Positions 55,395-64,000 of a stretch of DNA of 64,000 nt are shown piece by piece. Position 1 is the stretch's first letter, and each line of letters begins with the position of its first letter. The notes beneath the pieces are model-generated. The model made no database searches. It was not told the DNA's origin and saw only the letters and a program-made list of their open reading frames with translations. The stretch is from positions 62,001-126,000 of the forward strand of contig JABLTG010000010.1 of assembly GCA_016618085.1 (NCBI GenBank), in the 5' to 3' direction. A program made the translations under genes and the position numbers. The DNA is from Neovahlkampfia damariscottae. Taxonomy: Eukaryota > Heterolobosea > Selenaionea > Neovahlkampfiida > Neovahlkampfiidae.

Positions 55395-57101
55395 ATGTCT
55401 GGACTGAAGTTGACAAAAAATGAAAACAAAGGAAAAACTATATTGGTTCAATTTGAAAACTGTATCTGTAACTTTGATGAAACTATTGTTTATTTTTACA
55501 ACAAAGAAAAAAAACCAAAAAAACTTAAGGACACAAAACATTTTCGAAACAAATGGATAAAAGACAATTTTCCTGAAAAAGATAAAGAATACATTGAAGA
55601 ACTAATGGGTAAAGATAATTTTTGGAATCATGTAGAACCACTTCCTGATGTCATAAAATCGTTGAATGAGATTTTAGGTTTGGGTTATGAAGTAAAAATT
55701 TTGTTGACAAAAGTATCACCAAATAGATTGAATATGTTAAATTTAAAAATGTTATGGATTGAAAAACACTTCAAATTTCATTCTTGGATGGACAAAATAA
55801 TTTTTTCTGATGATTTTACCTGTTTGAATGGAATTTGTTTGATAACCACTGATCCTTACCCTGAAACAACGGGGGACACTGAAGTCACTTGGAAAAAGTT
55901 CATTTTTAATCAAGCATTCAATTCTAAAATTGAAGTTGAAAATCGCTTGGGTGATTGGTCAAATTGGAAGATTGATTTAAAACTGGATGATGCAATTTTC
56001 CTGAAGGATGATACAGTTAGACCTTTTAATTTGCATGGGTCTTCGGATTCCAGTGATGTTGATATTTTTTATCTTTTTGATTTTTTTCCATCCGATTTGG
56101 AATGTTCAAATTTTGCAAATGGAAGCAAAGAAGAAGATAGAAACCTTTTAGTTGTGAAAGATGGAGTGATTGAAAAATCATTCAAAGGAAGACCAGATGA
56201 GTGTAATAATGCTCTGTTTTCAACATATCATTTGCATGAACAAAGATTTCCTTGTTTTGTTAAATACAAGATTATTCGATTAATTCCAACTAAAGTTATC
56301 TCTGCTATTAGGAAGGTTATTGGGTTATGTACATCTTCTAAATATCGTGAAGAAATCAGAAAATCGTTGAAAAATGATTCCACTGTCAAGCAAAGAATTT
56401 CTGTATTGAAAAAAATCAATTTTCAAGAACTTGAATTAAAAATGAAAAATTATAAAACTATTGCCTTTCAGTTTTGTATTACAATATCATTGATACGCGG
56501 CACTGAAATTTACACTAAAAAAGAGGCTATTGAACAATTTCCAGATCTTGATATTTTTATTTATAAGGATGAAGAGAAGATTGTCAAAAATCTTAAAATT
56601 TTGAATAAATATAAGGATATTTTTCTAGAAGAAATCAAAGATGTTGAATTTGAACAAGAAGAAGATGTGATTTCTGTTCACTGCCAATTGAAAAAAAAAA
56701 TGAATTCGTTTGAGAATCAATGCAATGGAATGTTGATCGACATGAACAAAGAATCAGTAATATCCTATGGTTTAGATCATTTACTAGATTTGAACTCCAG
56801 TTGGATTGACAAAAATGAAAAATATTACTTCCCAGAGATCAAATCAGATTGTTTCGTTTCAGTTTACAAAAGAAGTGATAAAATTCAATTTTACTGTCAA
56901 AATAAGGAAAAAATGGAAAAAATTGATAAATTAAAAGAAAAATTTGATTTTTCTAAATTCAATTTTGATGAATTTTTCTATTCTATTGATTTTGATGAAG
57001 AAACAATCAAAATTACATCAAAAAGATCAAAACTCACAAACAAATTGATTGAAAAGTTTGATGAATATATCCCATCAAAATCAAAAAATAATAATAAATA
57101 A
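55395..57101 (+). CDS. HAD nucleotidase-like plus nucleotidyltransferase fusion
   Basis: Intronless, 568 residues. Residues 15-190 follow 5'(3')-deoxyribonucleotidase layout: ILVQFENCICNFDETIVYFY at the D-x-D-G position, FWNHVEPLPDVIKSLNEI, KILLTKVSPNR, LWIEKHFKFHSWMDKIIFSD. The nucleophile D-M-D-G is Q-F-E-N-C here and the late D-D is changed, so phosphatase activity is unlikely. Residues about 210-340 hold LHGSSDSSDVDIFYLFDFFP, the G-S...D-x-D metal motif of Pol-beta-type nucleotidyltransferases, then VKDGVIEKSFKGRPDECNNA. The C-terminal 230 residues are unrecognised. It may act in nucleotide or RNA metabolism. The first part could instead be an adaptor. Confidence 0.6.
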   Translation: MSGLKLTKNENKGKTILVQFENCICNFDETIVYFYNKEKKPKKLKDTKHFRNKWIKDNFPEKDKEYIEELMGKDNFWNHVEPLPDVIKSLNEILGLGYEVKILLTKVSPNRLNMLNLKMLWIEKHFKFHSWMDKIIFSDDFTCLNGICLITTDPYPETTGDTEVTWKKFIFNQAFNSKIEVENRLGDWSNWKIDLKLDDAIFLKDDTVRPFNLHGSSDSSDVDIFYLFDFFPSDLECSNFANGSKEEDRNLLVVKDGVIEKSFKGRPDECNNALFSTYHLHEQRFPCFVKYKIIRLIPTKVISAIRKVIGLCTSSKYREEIRKSLKNDSTVKQRISVLKKINFQELELKMKNYKTIAFQFCITISLIRGTEIYTKKEAIEQFPDLDIFIYKDEEKIVKNLKILNKYKDIFLEEIKDVEFEQEEDVISVHCQLKKKMNSFENQCNGMLIDMNKESVISYGLDHLLDLNSSWIDKNEKYYFPEIKSDCFVSVYKRSDKIQFYCQNKEKMEKIDKLKEKFDFSKFNFDEFFYSIDFDEETIKITSKRSKLTNKLIEKFDEYIPSKSKNNNK

Positions 57102-57192
57102 TGATTTCAAATTGAACCTTCATTATTTTGAAAAAAAACAACCAATAAACTCGCATTTTTTTAACCAATTGCAACACATTTTCAATTTTAGC

Positions 57193-58295
57193 ATGGCAAA
57201 GAAGAAAAAAGAACAAAGAAAAGAATTGATAAAAAAACAAGAAAAAGCACATAAAAACAAAGAAAAATTTCAAAAGAAAAAATATAAATACGATGAAGAT
57301 GAATATGACCAAGATACTAAATTATTAAACTTAGAATTAAATCAACTTGGTTTATCCATCAAAAATATACATGGTGATGGAAACTGTTTATTCAGATCTG
57401 TTTCAGATCAAATTGAAAAAGATCAAGAAAAATATCCAAATGTTCGTCACAAAACTGTTAATTTCATAAAAACAAATCGAGAAAATTTTGAACCTTTCAT
57501 TTATGATGAAACTTTTGAGGAAGTAATGAAATTTTCTTTGTTTATTAAATAAACTAGTATATTGATAGAATGAAACAAGATGGTGAATGGGGTGGAAATT
57601 TAGAATTACAAGCAATTTCAAATGCTTATCAAAAGAATATTAAAGTTTATCAATATAATGCACCTATTTTACAGATTTTTTTTCATGACAAAGCTGAAAC
57701 TATTCATTTATCTTATCACAATGGAGATCATTATAACTCTGTGATTATGAATTCAGACAAGATACAGAAAATACATGAGAAAATTGAAGTATCCAAAATA
57801 TCAAAAACTGAAAAAATAATAATGGAATCCACTGGTTGTAAAGATATTCCGTTGATAAAAGATGCATTACAACAAAATTGGAATGATATGGATGCAACAA
57901 TTGATTATATTTTCGCTCTACAAAATGATTTCTCGATTAAGGAAGAAGAACCCGAATTTAAAATTCAACTCACAAAAAAGGAGAAAAAAATAATGAATAA
58001 AACTGGGTGTAATGACATTCAAGTTATAAGAGAAGTGTATGAACAAATGGGATTCGATGTTGAAGCAACGATTGATTATCTATCAGTAAATCTGGTTGAA
58101 CAAGAATATTCAAAAAAGGAAAAAGTTGAAATTGAAATTGAGAAAAAGAAAGAATCTAAAATTTCAAAAAAGAAATTGAATAAATTAGAACTAAAAAATC
58201 GATCAATCAAGAACGATGTAATACCAGAAATTGAAGAAAGTAACATCAAAGAAATTACAAAATCAATAGAAAAATTGAAAGTTATAAATCTTTAA
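57193..58295 (+). CDS. OTU-family deubiquitinase, OTUD3-like
   Basis: About 355 residues, two exons. A basic leader (MAKKKKEQRKELIKKQEKAH) precedes the OTU domain: IHGDGNCLFRSVSDQIEKDQ (catalytic Cys in D-G-N-C-L-F), GEWGGNLELQAISNAYQKNI and NGDHYNSV (catalytic His). Two UBA-like three-helix modules follow (EKIIMESTGCKDIPLIKDAL and EKKIMNKTGCNDIQVIREVY), each with an ATIDYI/ATIDYL helix, then a Lys/Glu tail. It should cleave ubiquitin chains in the cytosol or nucleus. Two CCAAT boxes lie 25-60 bp upstream. Confidence 0.9.
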
Positions 58296-58306
58296 TATCT
58301 TTTTGA

Positions 58307-58489
58307 CTTGAAATTGATAAATCCTTTGGACTCTTTGATTGTTTAAAAAACAGTAATAATCAGTCAACTCGTGGAGTTTTTGTTTGTCGTCTTTGTCACA
58401 AAGGAAAATCCCATTTTCAGTGGGTCATAAAAGATAACAAATTTTCAATCACAAATTTCGATCATAGAATTCCTGTAGAACTCAATTAA
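58307..58489 (+). other. Orphan open frame with Cys pair, no start codon
   Basis: Stop-to-stop frame of about 60 codons without ATG, containing STRGVFVCRLCHKGKSHFQW and ending FDHRIPVELN before TAA at 58489. The C-x2-C and later residues look like coding sequence, perhaps a last exon or a decayed gene. It lies just downstream of the OTU gene; I could not join it to that gene. Confidence 0.3.
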
Positions 58490-58669
58490 ACCAAAAAATT
58501 TGAAAAAACAAAAGTTAAAATTACTCATCTTTAATAATTTTTTACACCATCATCTTCTTTCATTGTCAGACTATCTTGTTCCGCATATGAAATCCCAGAA
58601 ACCACAACAACAGAAATTTATCGGATAAACTAGAGTCATTTCACCAATAATTCAATTGACGGTCGTGAA

Positions 58670-58681
58670 AACTCCGATTGG
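58670..58681 (+). promoter_or_regulatory. AACTCCGA-ATTGG module upstream of P450 copy 2
   Basis: AACTCCGATTGG: octamer and ATTGG overlap by one base. It lies only 10-21 bp before the P450 ATG at 58691, in the sense direction. Confidence 0.5.
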
Positions 58682-58690
58682 TCAATTGAC

Positions 58691-60061
58691 ATGATGTTGT
58701 TTGTGTTATTGCTGAGTGTATCAATTTATTTGTTATTATTATGGTACTACAATGGGTCAAGAAGAACTGGTGAACCTGTATATTACAGAGGAATTCCTTT
58801 CATTGGACCTGCCCTTCAAATCGGAATGGAAGGAATGTTTCAGTACATAAAAAAAAATTCACAAAAAAATGGAAATATATTTACCATGTATTTACTTGGA
58901 AGTAGAATTCATGTTATTTCAGATGTTAATTCTTTTGCTACCATTCAAAGAAAACCAAAAGTTTTCTCTTTTACTCCTTACATGCATGAGCTTGCTCAAA
59001 GATTAAAAGGACTTCCATTTGATCCTGAATCAATTGAAGTTGATAAATTAAGAGGTGCTGCTATGTCAGTATCAAAATTTCTTCAAGGAGAACCTTTAGA
59101 AACTTTGACAAAAGTGTATGGAAGATTGACCTTAGAAAGACTCAATGATTATTTTGACAAACACAACAGAAATGGAGAATTAATCGTGGATACCCATAAC
59201 TTTGTTCGAACTATTTTATACTATGCAAGTTCAAAATCAATTTTAGGTGAAGACTATGATTCTGATTCAACAGAAAAAGATTTCTTCACTTATGATGAAG
59301 GTATTAGACTATTAGGACTTGGTGTACCTAGAATGTTCATGAAAACACCTTTAGAAGCAAGAAAAAGAGTTATTGATGTTGTAAAAAAATTACACCTTTC
59401 AAAAGCCTGCGAATTTGTTGCAAACAGCACAAAAGGAGATGAAACTCAAGAAGAAATAGCAGAATTAGGATTTGGAATGTTGAATGCATCACAAACAAAT
59501 ACAATCAGTGCTTCATTTTGGACATTTTACGAAATTATGAAAGATCCAAATACCAAACAAAAAATACTTGATGAAATAACAAATCAATTCTCCGTTGATG
59601 AATATGAAAAATCTATTGATTCAATGAAAGTCTTAAATGGAGCTTATCTTGAAGCAAATAGATTTCACAATGTAGGGATATCTTTTAGACAAGCAATTGA
59701 AAACACAAAAGTTGAAGTTGGTGGTAAAAGTTATAAAATTAGAAAAGGTGATAAATTGTTTTTAATGCCAGTTTCTTATCAAGATCCTGAGTTATATGAA
59801 AATCCTGAACAATACAATCCTGAAAGATATGTTGGAATAATTCCTGAAAAAGTAAAAAACTCACAAACACCTTATGGAGGTGGTATTCATTTATGTCCTG
59901 GAAGATTTTTTGCGATTAATGAAATCAAACTTTTCACTATTTTGTTGTTGAAACATTTCAATTGTGAATTTGTTGAAGAGAAAACATTGGGAAACGCAGA
60001 AACACTCTCTTATGTACCTCCAAATGGTGATATTAAAATGAAAATTACTAGAATCAAATAA
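58691..60061 (+). CDS. Cytochrome P450, CYP7/CYP8-like, membrane-anchored (copy 2)
   Basis: Intronless, 456 residues, clearly paralogous to the P450 at 33687-35066 along its length. The N-terminal anchor is MMLFVLLLSVSIYLLLLWYY. Key parts: GFGMLNASQTNTISASFWTF (I helix), LEANRFHNVG (E-x-x-R), and YGGGIHLCPGRFFAINEIKL (heme Cys). It likely sits on the ER and oxidises a lipid or sterol-like substrate, with a reductase encoded elsewhere. Directly downstream are two extradiol dioxygenase genes in the same direction, which share its upstream octamer, so they may act in one pathway. Confidence 0.92.
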   Translation: MMLFVLLLSVSIYLLLLWYYNGSRRTGEPVYYRGIPFIGPALQIGMEGMFQYIKKNSQKNGNIFTMYLLGSRIHVISDVNSFATIQRKPKVFSFTPYMHELAQRLKGLPFDPESIEVDKLRGAAMSVSKFLQGEPLETLTKVYGRLTLERLNDYFDKHNRNGELIVDTHNFVRTILYYASSKSILGEDYDSDSTEKDFFTYDEGIRLLGLGVPRMFMKTPLEARKRVIDVVKKLHLSKACEFVANSTKGDETQEEIAELGFGMLNASQTNTISASFWTFYEIMKDPNTKQKILDEITNQFSVDEYEKSIDSMKVLNGAYLEANRFHNVGISFRQAIENTKVEVGGKSYKIRKGDKLFLMPVSYQDPELYENPEQYNPERYVGIIPEKVKNSQTPYGGGIHLCPGRFFAINEIKLFTILLLKHFNCEFVEEKTLGNAETLSYVPPNGDIKMKITRIK

Positions 60062-60205
60062 ATAGCTACTATTCAATAAATATAGATTTGTTGAAAGAAA
60101 TTCAGACTCTAACATTTTTTATTTCTTTGAAACAAAGAATTGAACAAAGTTTTTGGAGTTGTTCAATTCTCATTTGTTAATCAATGAAAACAACAATAGA
60201 GTTCT

Positions 60206-60234
60206 CCAATTAAATACCCTTAACTTTCGGAGTT
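60206..60234 (-). promoter_or_regulatory. AACTCCGA...ATTGG module upstream of thioredoxin-dioxygenase gene
   Basis: On the minus strand AACTCCGA occupies 60234-60227 and ATTGG 60210-60206. The module is 30-58 bp before the ATG at 60264 and points away from the gene. Confidence 0.5.
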
Positions 60235-60263
60235 GATTTATAACTGTAAAAGTTGAGGTGGAT

Positions 60264-61568
60264 ATGAAAGTTTTTAGTTTTTTGATATTTGTACTGATAT
60301 TTACTGCATGTGTTAATGCTACTGTTCAAAAAAAGAAAACAACTATCGTTGAATTGACTCCAGACAATTTTTCCGAAATTGTAATGAACAAAAAAAACAA
60401 CGTTTTAGTAGGTATATGCATTCATAGCTTTTTTTTTTAAAATATTAAATAGAATTTTATGCCACATGGTGTGGATATTGTAAACAATTGGCTCCAAAAT
60501 ATGTAGAATTATCGACTTTAGTTCAATCAATGGAAAATATAATAATTGCAAGAATAGATGGTGACAAATACAAATCTATGGGTGAAAAATATAATATATA
60601 TGGATATCCAACACTCAAATGGTTTGGAAAATCCAATAAAAATTCACCATTAGCATTTGAAAGAGGCACAGCCGAAGAAATGTTTGAAGAATTGAAGCAA
60701 AAAGTATCAGTGGTTGGAAACAAAAAAGCAAAAACAATGCCATCAATTTTTCTGTCTCATGGATCTCCAAATACAATAATAAAACAAACAAAAGCATTTA
60801 AATTTTGGAGAGATGATGTTAAGAAATACATTCCAGAGAAACCGAAAGGAATCATTTGTATTTCAGCTCATTGGATGACTAACAGAGAAGTAAGAATCAC
60901 AGCATCTCCAAAACCAAAAACTATTCATGATTTTGGTGGTTTTGAACAAGAACTTTACAGAATGACCTATGATTCTCCTGGTGATCCTGTTTTAGCCAGA
61001 AAAGTTCAATACATGTTGAAAAAAAATGGAATTCCAGCTTCATTAGATCCTCGTAGAGGTTATGATCATGGATCTTGGACTTTGATGAAATCTATTTTTC
61101 CAAAAGCTGATATTCCAATGATTCAAATTTCTTTGATAAACAAAGATGATGAAACAAACTTCAAAATTGGTGAAGCCATCAAGAATTTGAAAAAGGAAGG
61201 AATTTTGATAATTGGTTCAGGAGGTGTTATTCATAATCTTGGATTGACATTTCAATATTTTCATCATCAAGATCCTCAACCTGTTAAATGGGCAATTGAA
61301 TTCCAAGATCGTATTAAAAGTATTGTACAAAAACCATACCATGAAATGAAAAATGAAATTATGATTTACGAAAAATTCCTTCATTCTAAATTGGCAATTC
61401 CGACAAATGAACATTTTCTGGTTAGTGACTTGTCTTCTTTTGACTTAATTTTTATAGCCATTGATCGTTACTATGGGATCTACTGTTGATGAATCGTCCA
61501 GAGGAAAAGTATTGTTTCTTGATATTGAATATGGATTATTGAGTATGGAAGCATTTTTGTTTGGATAA
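60264..61568 (+). CDS. Secreted thioredoxin/PDI domain fused to extradiol (DODA/LigB) dioxygenase
   Basis: About 405 residues. The signal peptide is MKVFSFLIFVLIFTACVNAT. A PDI-type thioredoxin domain follows, with VEFYATWCGYCKQLAP (C-x-x-C) and the cis-Pro loop IYGYPTLKWF. One continuous exon then passes from FERGTAEEMFEELKQKVSVV into a complete class III extradiol dioxygenase: IFLSHGSPNTII, ICISAHWMTN, FGGFEQELYRMTYDSPGDP, YDHGSWTLMKSIFP and GSGGVIHNLG, with metal-binding His residues as in DOPA 4,5-dioxygenase/YgiD. A 37-nt intron precedes the last exon. Both domains would enter the ER. Substrate unknown; a catechol is likely. Confidence 0.85.
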
Positions 61569-61700
61569 TTTTGAAATAAAAATTCATTTTCACCAAAAAT
61601 GGAGCTCTATACCAAATTGAAATATATCTATTTTCACCAAACAACATATCAGGTAATTTTCTCAAATCGACGGAGTTGGTAAATTTTCATTTGTCAGGCA

Positions 61701-61726
61701 ACTCCGAGAAGATGGTATTTATTGGT
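61701..61726 (+). promoter_or_regulatory. AACTCCGA...ATTGG module upstream of stand-alone dioxygenase
   Basis: AACTCCGAGAAG starts at 61701 and ATTGG lies at 61722-61726; the ATG is at 61770. A one-mismatch copy on the other strand (ACGGAGTT, 61671-61678) lies just upstream. Confidence 0.5.
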
Positions 61727-61740
61727 TAAAAAATATTCCA

Positions 61741-61773
61741 ATGTATCAACCAAACAAAAACAAACAACAATGA
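61741..61773 (+). promoter_or_regulatory. Possible 10-codon uORF whose stop overlaps the dioxygenase start (ATGA)
   Basis: ATG at 61741 (MYQPNKNKQQ) ends at TGA 61771-61773, overlapping the main ATG at 61770. It matters only if transcription begins upstream of 61741, which is close to the ATTGG at 61722. Confidence 0.35.
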
Positions 61774-62620
61774 AGAAGACAATAATGCCAACCCTTTACT
61801 TTTCTCATGGATCACCAAACACAATAATGAATAATAAATCAAAAGCCTTCAACTATTGGAAGAAAGAAGCAATAAAATACATTCCAGAAAAACCAAAAGG
61901 AATTATTTGTATTTCCGCTCATTGGATGACAAATAGAGAAGTTAGAATTACTGCGTCAGAAAAACCAGAAACTATTCATGATTTTGGAGGTTTTGAAAGA
62001 GAACTATACGAAATGACATATAATTCACCTGGTGATCCAGTTTTAGCTAAAACTGTTCAAACTTTGTTACAAAATAACGGTGTTAAAGCTGAATTAGATA
62101 AATACAGAGGATATGACCATGGTGCATGGACAATTTTAAAATCAATTTATCCAAAAGCCGATATTCCTGTTGTACAAGTGTCTTTAAGCAGTAAAGACGA
62201 TGAAACAAATTTTAAGATTGGACAAGCTATCAAAAACTTAAAAAAAGAAGGAATTTTGATTGTTTGTTCAGGGGGTATTATTCATAACCTTGGAATGACA
62301 TTTCAATATTTCCGTGTAAGAGATCCAAAACCTGAACCTTGGGCTATCAAATTTCAAAACACCATCAAAGATATTGTTCAAAAACCATACAAACAGATGG
62401 TTGAGGATATCATGAATTGCAGAAAAATTGTGGATTATAAATTAGCTGTTCCTTCAAATGAACATTTCTTGGTAAGTTTATGAACATTTTTTTTAAGTAT
62501 TTTTGTAAGCCTGTAATTGTTGCAATGGGATCAATTATTGATGAAGAATCAAAAGGAAAAGTTCTATTTGATGATATGGAATACGGAATTTTGAGTATGG
62601 AAGTATTTCTTTTTGAATAA
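61770..62620 (+). CDS. Extradiol ring-cleavage dioxygenase, DODA/LigB type
   Basis: About 270 residues, two exons; the intron (about 62470-62507) is at the same place as in the upstream fusion gene. Motifs: LYFSHGSPNTIM, ICISAHWMTNREVRITAS, TIHDFGGFERELYEMTYNSP, YDHGAWTILKSIYPKADIPV, CSGGIIHNLGMTFQYF. The residues bind one metal through His and open catechol rings next to the diol. There is no signal peptide, so unlike its tandem sister it should be cytosolic. The pair arose by duplication, with the thioredoxin part gained or lost in one copy. Confidence 0.92.
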
Positions 62621-62756
62621 GAAGTGTGTTCAATAAATATTAAAAAAATGTGTGTTCAATTTCTTTCTTGTCTAGCTAATTACCCAATCGGATTTTTTCA
62701 TTCAATTGGCAATTTGTCTTCTCAAAGAAAGAAGTCAAAATGATTTCACATAAAAT

Positions 62757-64000
62757 TTATTTTAATACCATTTTTTTCAATTCTTCAATTTGGAATTTCA
62801 TGCTTTCTAATTCAAATTTTGTCATTTTCAATTCTTTTTTCGTTTCTTTCAATTCATTTTCTAACATCACTACTCTTGAACTTTCATCTTTTTTCATATC
62901 AGAAAACATTTGACAAATAGTAATAGAATTGAAATATTTTTGAGCTGCATTTAATAAATTTCCTTCAATGGAATAATTTCGACAAAATTGAATAATTTTT
63001 CCAGCATTTTCTTGATTCACATTTTTGACTAAACAATGAACAACTTGATTTTTCAAATAATTGAATAAAATTTGATCAGAAAATTCATAGACGTTCATTA
63101 AATCTTCCAAGGCTTCATTTTGTAAATTGGCTTTTTTTGAATAAATGAAATTCAAAATGATTTTTAAATATCTCAAACTTGAATAATTTCCTTCCATTTT
63201 TATGATTTTTTTCGAGTTTTTGTTGAACTTGAATAACGAATCAAAATAGGAGATGGTTGACAAATAACCACAATGTGCTGAAATCTCTTCATTGGTTTTT
63301 GGATCGATGAATGTAACATCGGTTAATTCTTGTCTATCAAATAAATGAAACATATGAAGGCGTAATTCTCTGCGGCATGCATTTTTGGACCATGGTTTAG
63401 ATTGAATAAATTTTGGAATTGATCTTTTCATTTTCATTTTACAATCATAATCTTCAATATAATCCATTAAACTCAATTGATTCTCTTTGAAAAAAAAATT
63501 AACACATAATTCCCATAATTGGTCTTTTTCCAGTTTTTAAAAGAACAATTGAAACTTACCGAAATTTGAACGAAATGCTGATTCTGTCAAAAAATAAATG
63601 GTTTGAAAATCAATTTGGAAATTTGAATAACAAAAATCTTCGAGATTTTTAATTTTAAATTTAATAGAAATTTCCAACAATTTCACCAAGATGGAATTGT
63701 CAAATTTTTTGATGTCAAAAAAATATAAAAATTCAACGAATTTTTCAATCAAATCAGAACTATAATTCAAAATTTTGACATTTTTTAACAAAGGATTTTT
63801 GGAAAGCAAATAATCATGAACACCAAATTTTTGACCTTCTTTTGAATAAATACATTCATTGAAATAATTGAAATTTAAACAAGTTCCAATATTTGAATAA
63901 TCTGAAACATCCCAAATTTTGATTGTTTTGTCTTCTGAACACGATGCTAAATATTCATTTTCTAAAAGTGTTAAATCATAGATATCTCCTTTATGAACAG
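62757..64000 (-). CDS. WD40-BTB-BTB protein, 5' part beyond window edge
   Basis: Runs off the right edge. From the edge inward: a WD40 repeat (CSEDKTIKIWDVSDYSNIGT), then a BTB-like region (KNVKILNYSSDLIEKFVEFL and LVKLLEISIKFKIKNLEDFC), one intron (about 63524-63560), and a second BTB (LTDVTFIDPKTNEEISAHCG, YLSTISYFDSLFKF, LMNVYEFSDQILFNYLKNQV) with a BACK-like helix set. The C-terminus is a coiled coil (ENELKETKKELKMTKFELES). BTB proteins of this type often recruit substrates to Cullin-3 ligases; that role is inferred. The stop is at 62757. Confidence 0.75.

Overview
This window is nuclear DNA from an unidentified unicellular eukaryote. It is very AT-rich (about 27-30% GC by eye) and extremely gene-dense: about 47 protein genes in 64 kb, on both strands, often only 20-100 bp apart and sometimes overlapping. 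Most genes carry several tiny GT-AG introns, many 27-40 nt long and packed with A or T homopolymers. TAA, TAG and TGA all act as stops, so the code looks standard. Gene content (Ras, a G-alpha relative, ArfGAP-PH, COMMD, GATOR2, Integrator, importin, MAPK15-like kinase, mitochondrial stomatin and glycine-cleavage H protein, two P450s, RWP-RK, LOG, lipocalin, BTB and LRR proteins) suggests a free-living, probably mitochondriate amoeboid or flagellate protist. I cannot name the lineage from the sequence. I saw no transposon, retroelement, tRNA, rRNA or CRISPR array.

Layout. 0-7.3 kb: CCCH zinc finger (cut by the left edge), GNAT, STOML2-like SPFH protein, C2 protein, COMMD7-like protein, MAPK15-like kinase, glycine cleavage H protein, phosphopantetheinyl transferase. 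7.2-13.4 kb: coiled-coil protein, RRM protein, SNF2 remodeller with a C-terminal zinc finger, 14-3-3. 13.7-19.5 kb: Asp/Asn hydroxylase, a membrane protein, NT-C2 protein, TPR protein, RNA-ligase-like nucleotidyltransferase, CCDC167-like protein. 19.6-31.5 kb: importin-beta, an MDC1-like FHA/TQ/BRCT protein, an LRR-RBR ubiquitin ligase, an NCQHF-motif protein, INTS9. 31.5-40.6 kb: ArfGAP-PH-PH, P450, TRIP13/Pch2, kelch protein, lipocalin, LOG, a propeller-like unknown. 40.7-50.9 kb: WDR59, a degenerate gap, LRR protein, Ras, a lipase-RING-Arb2 fusion, a secreted Pro-rich protein, a degenerate G-alpha. 50.9-58.5 kb: M14 carboxypeptidase, FRAG1/DRAM protein, RWP-RK, GALT, a HAD-nucleotidyltransferase fusion, OTU protease. 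58.7-62.6 kb: a P450, a secreted thioredoxin-extradiol dioxygenase fusion and a stand-alone dioxygenase. 62.8-64 kb: WD40-BTB-BTB protein running off the right edge.

How genes go together. Most neighbours are unrelated housekeeping genes. The exception is the 58.7-62.6 kb block. Its three genes and the distant paralogous P450 at 33.7-35.1 kb all have the octamer AACTCCGA, followed on the same strand by ATTGG, in their upstream DNA, which suggests one regulon. More generally a CCAAT/ATTGG pentamer lies within about 60 bp of most start codons, sometimes touching the ATG, and looks like a general promoter element.

Most striking observations: (1) a predicted single-nucleotide exon that restores the conserved Asp before the Walker A motif of the SNF2 gene, plus an 8-nt exon in the LOG gene; (2) several unusual domain fusions (lipase-RING-Arb2, thioredoxin-dioxygenase, LRR-RBR, HAD-nucleotidyltransferase); (3) an MDC1-like DNA-damage mediator architecture in a protist, containing a 22-bp perfect inverted repeat; (4) a G-alpha relative lacking the P-loop lysine. 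All exon joins are my own reading of splice signals and homology, not transcript data.
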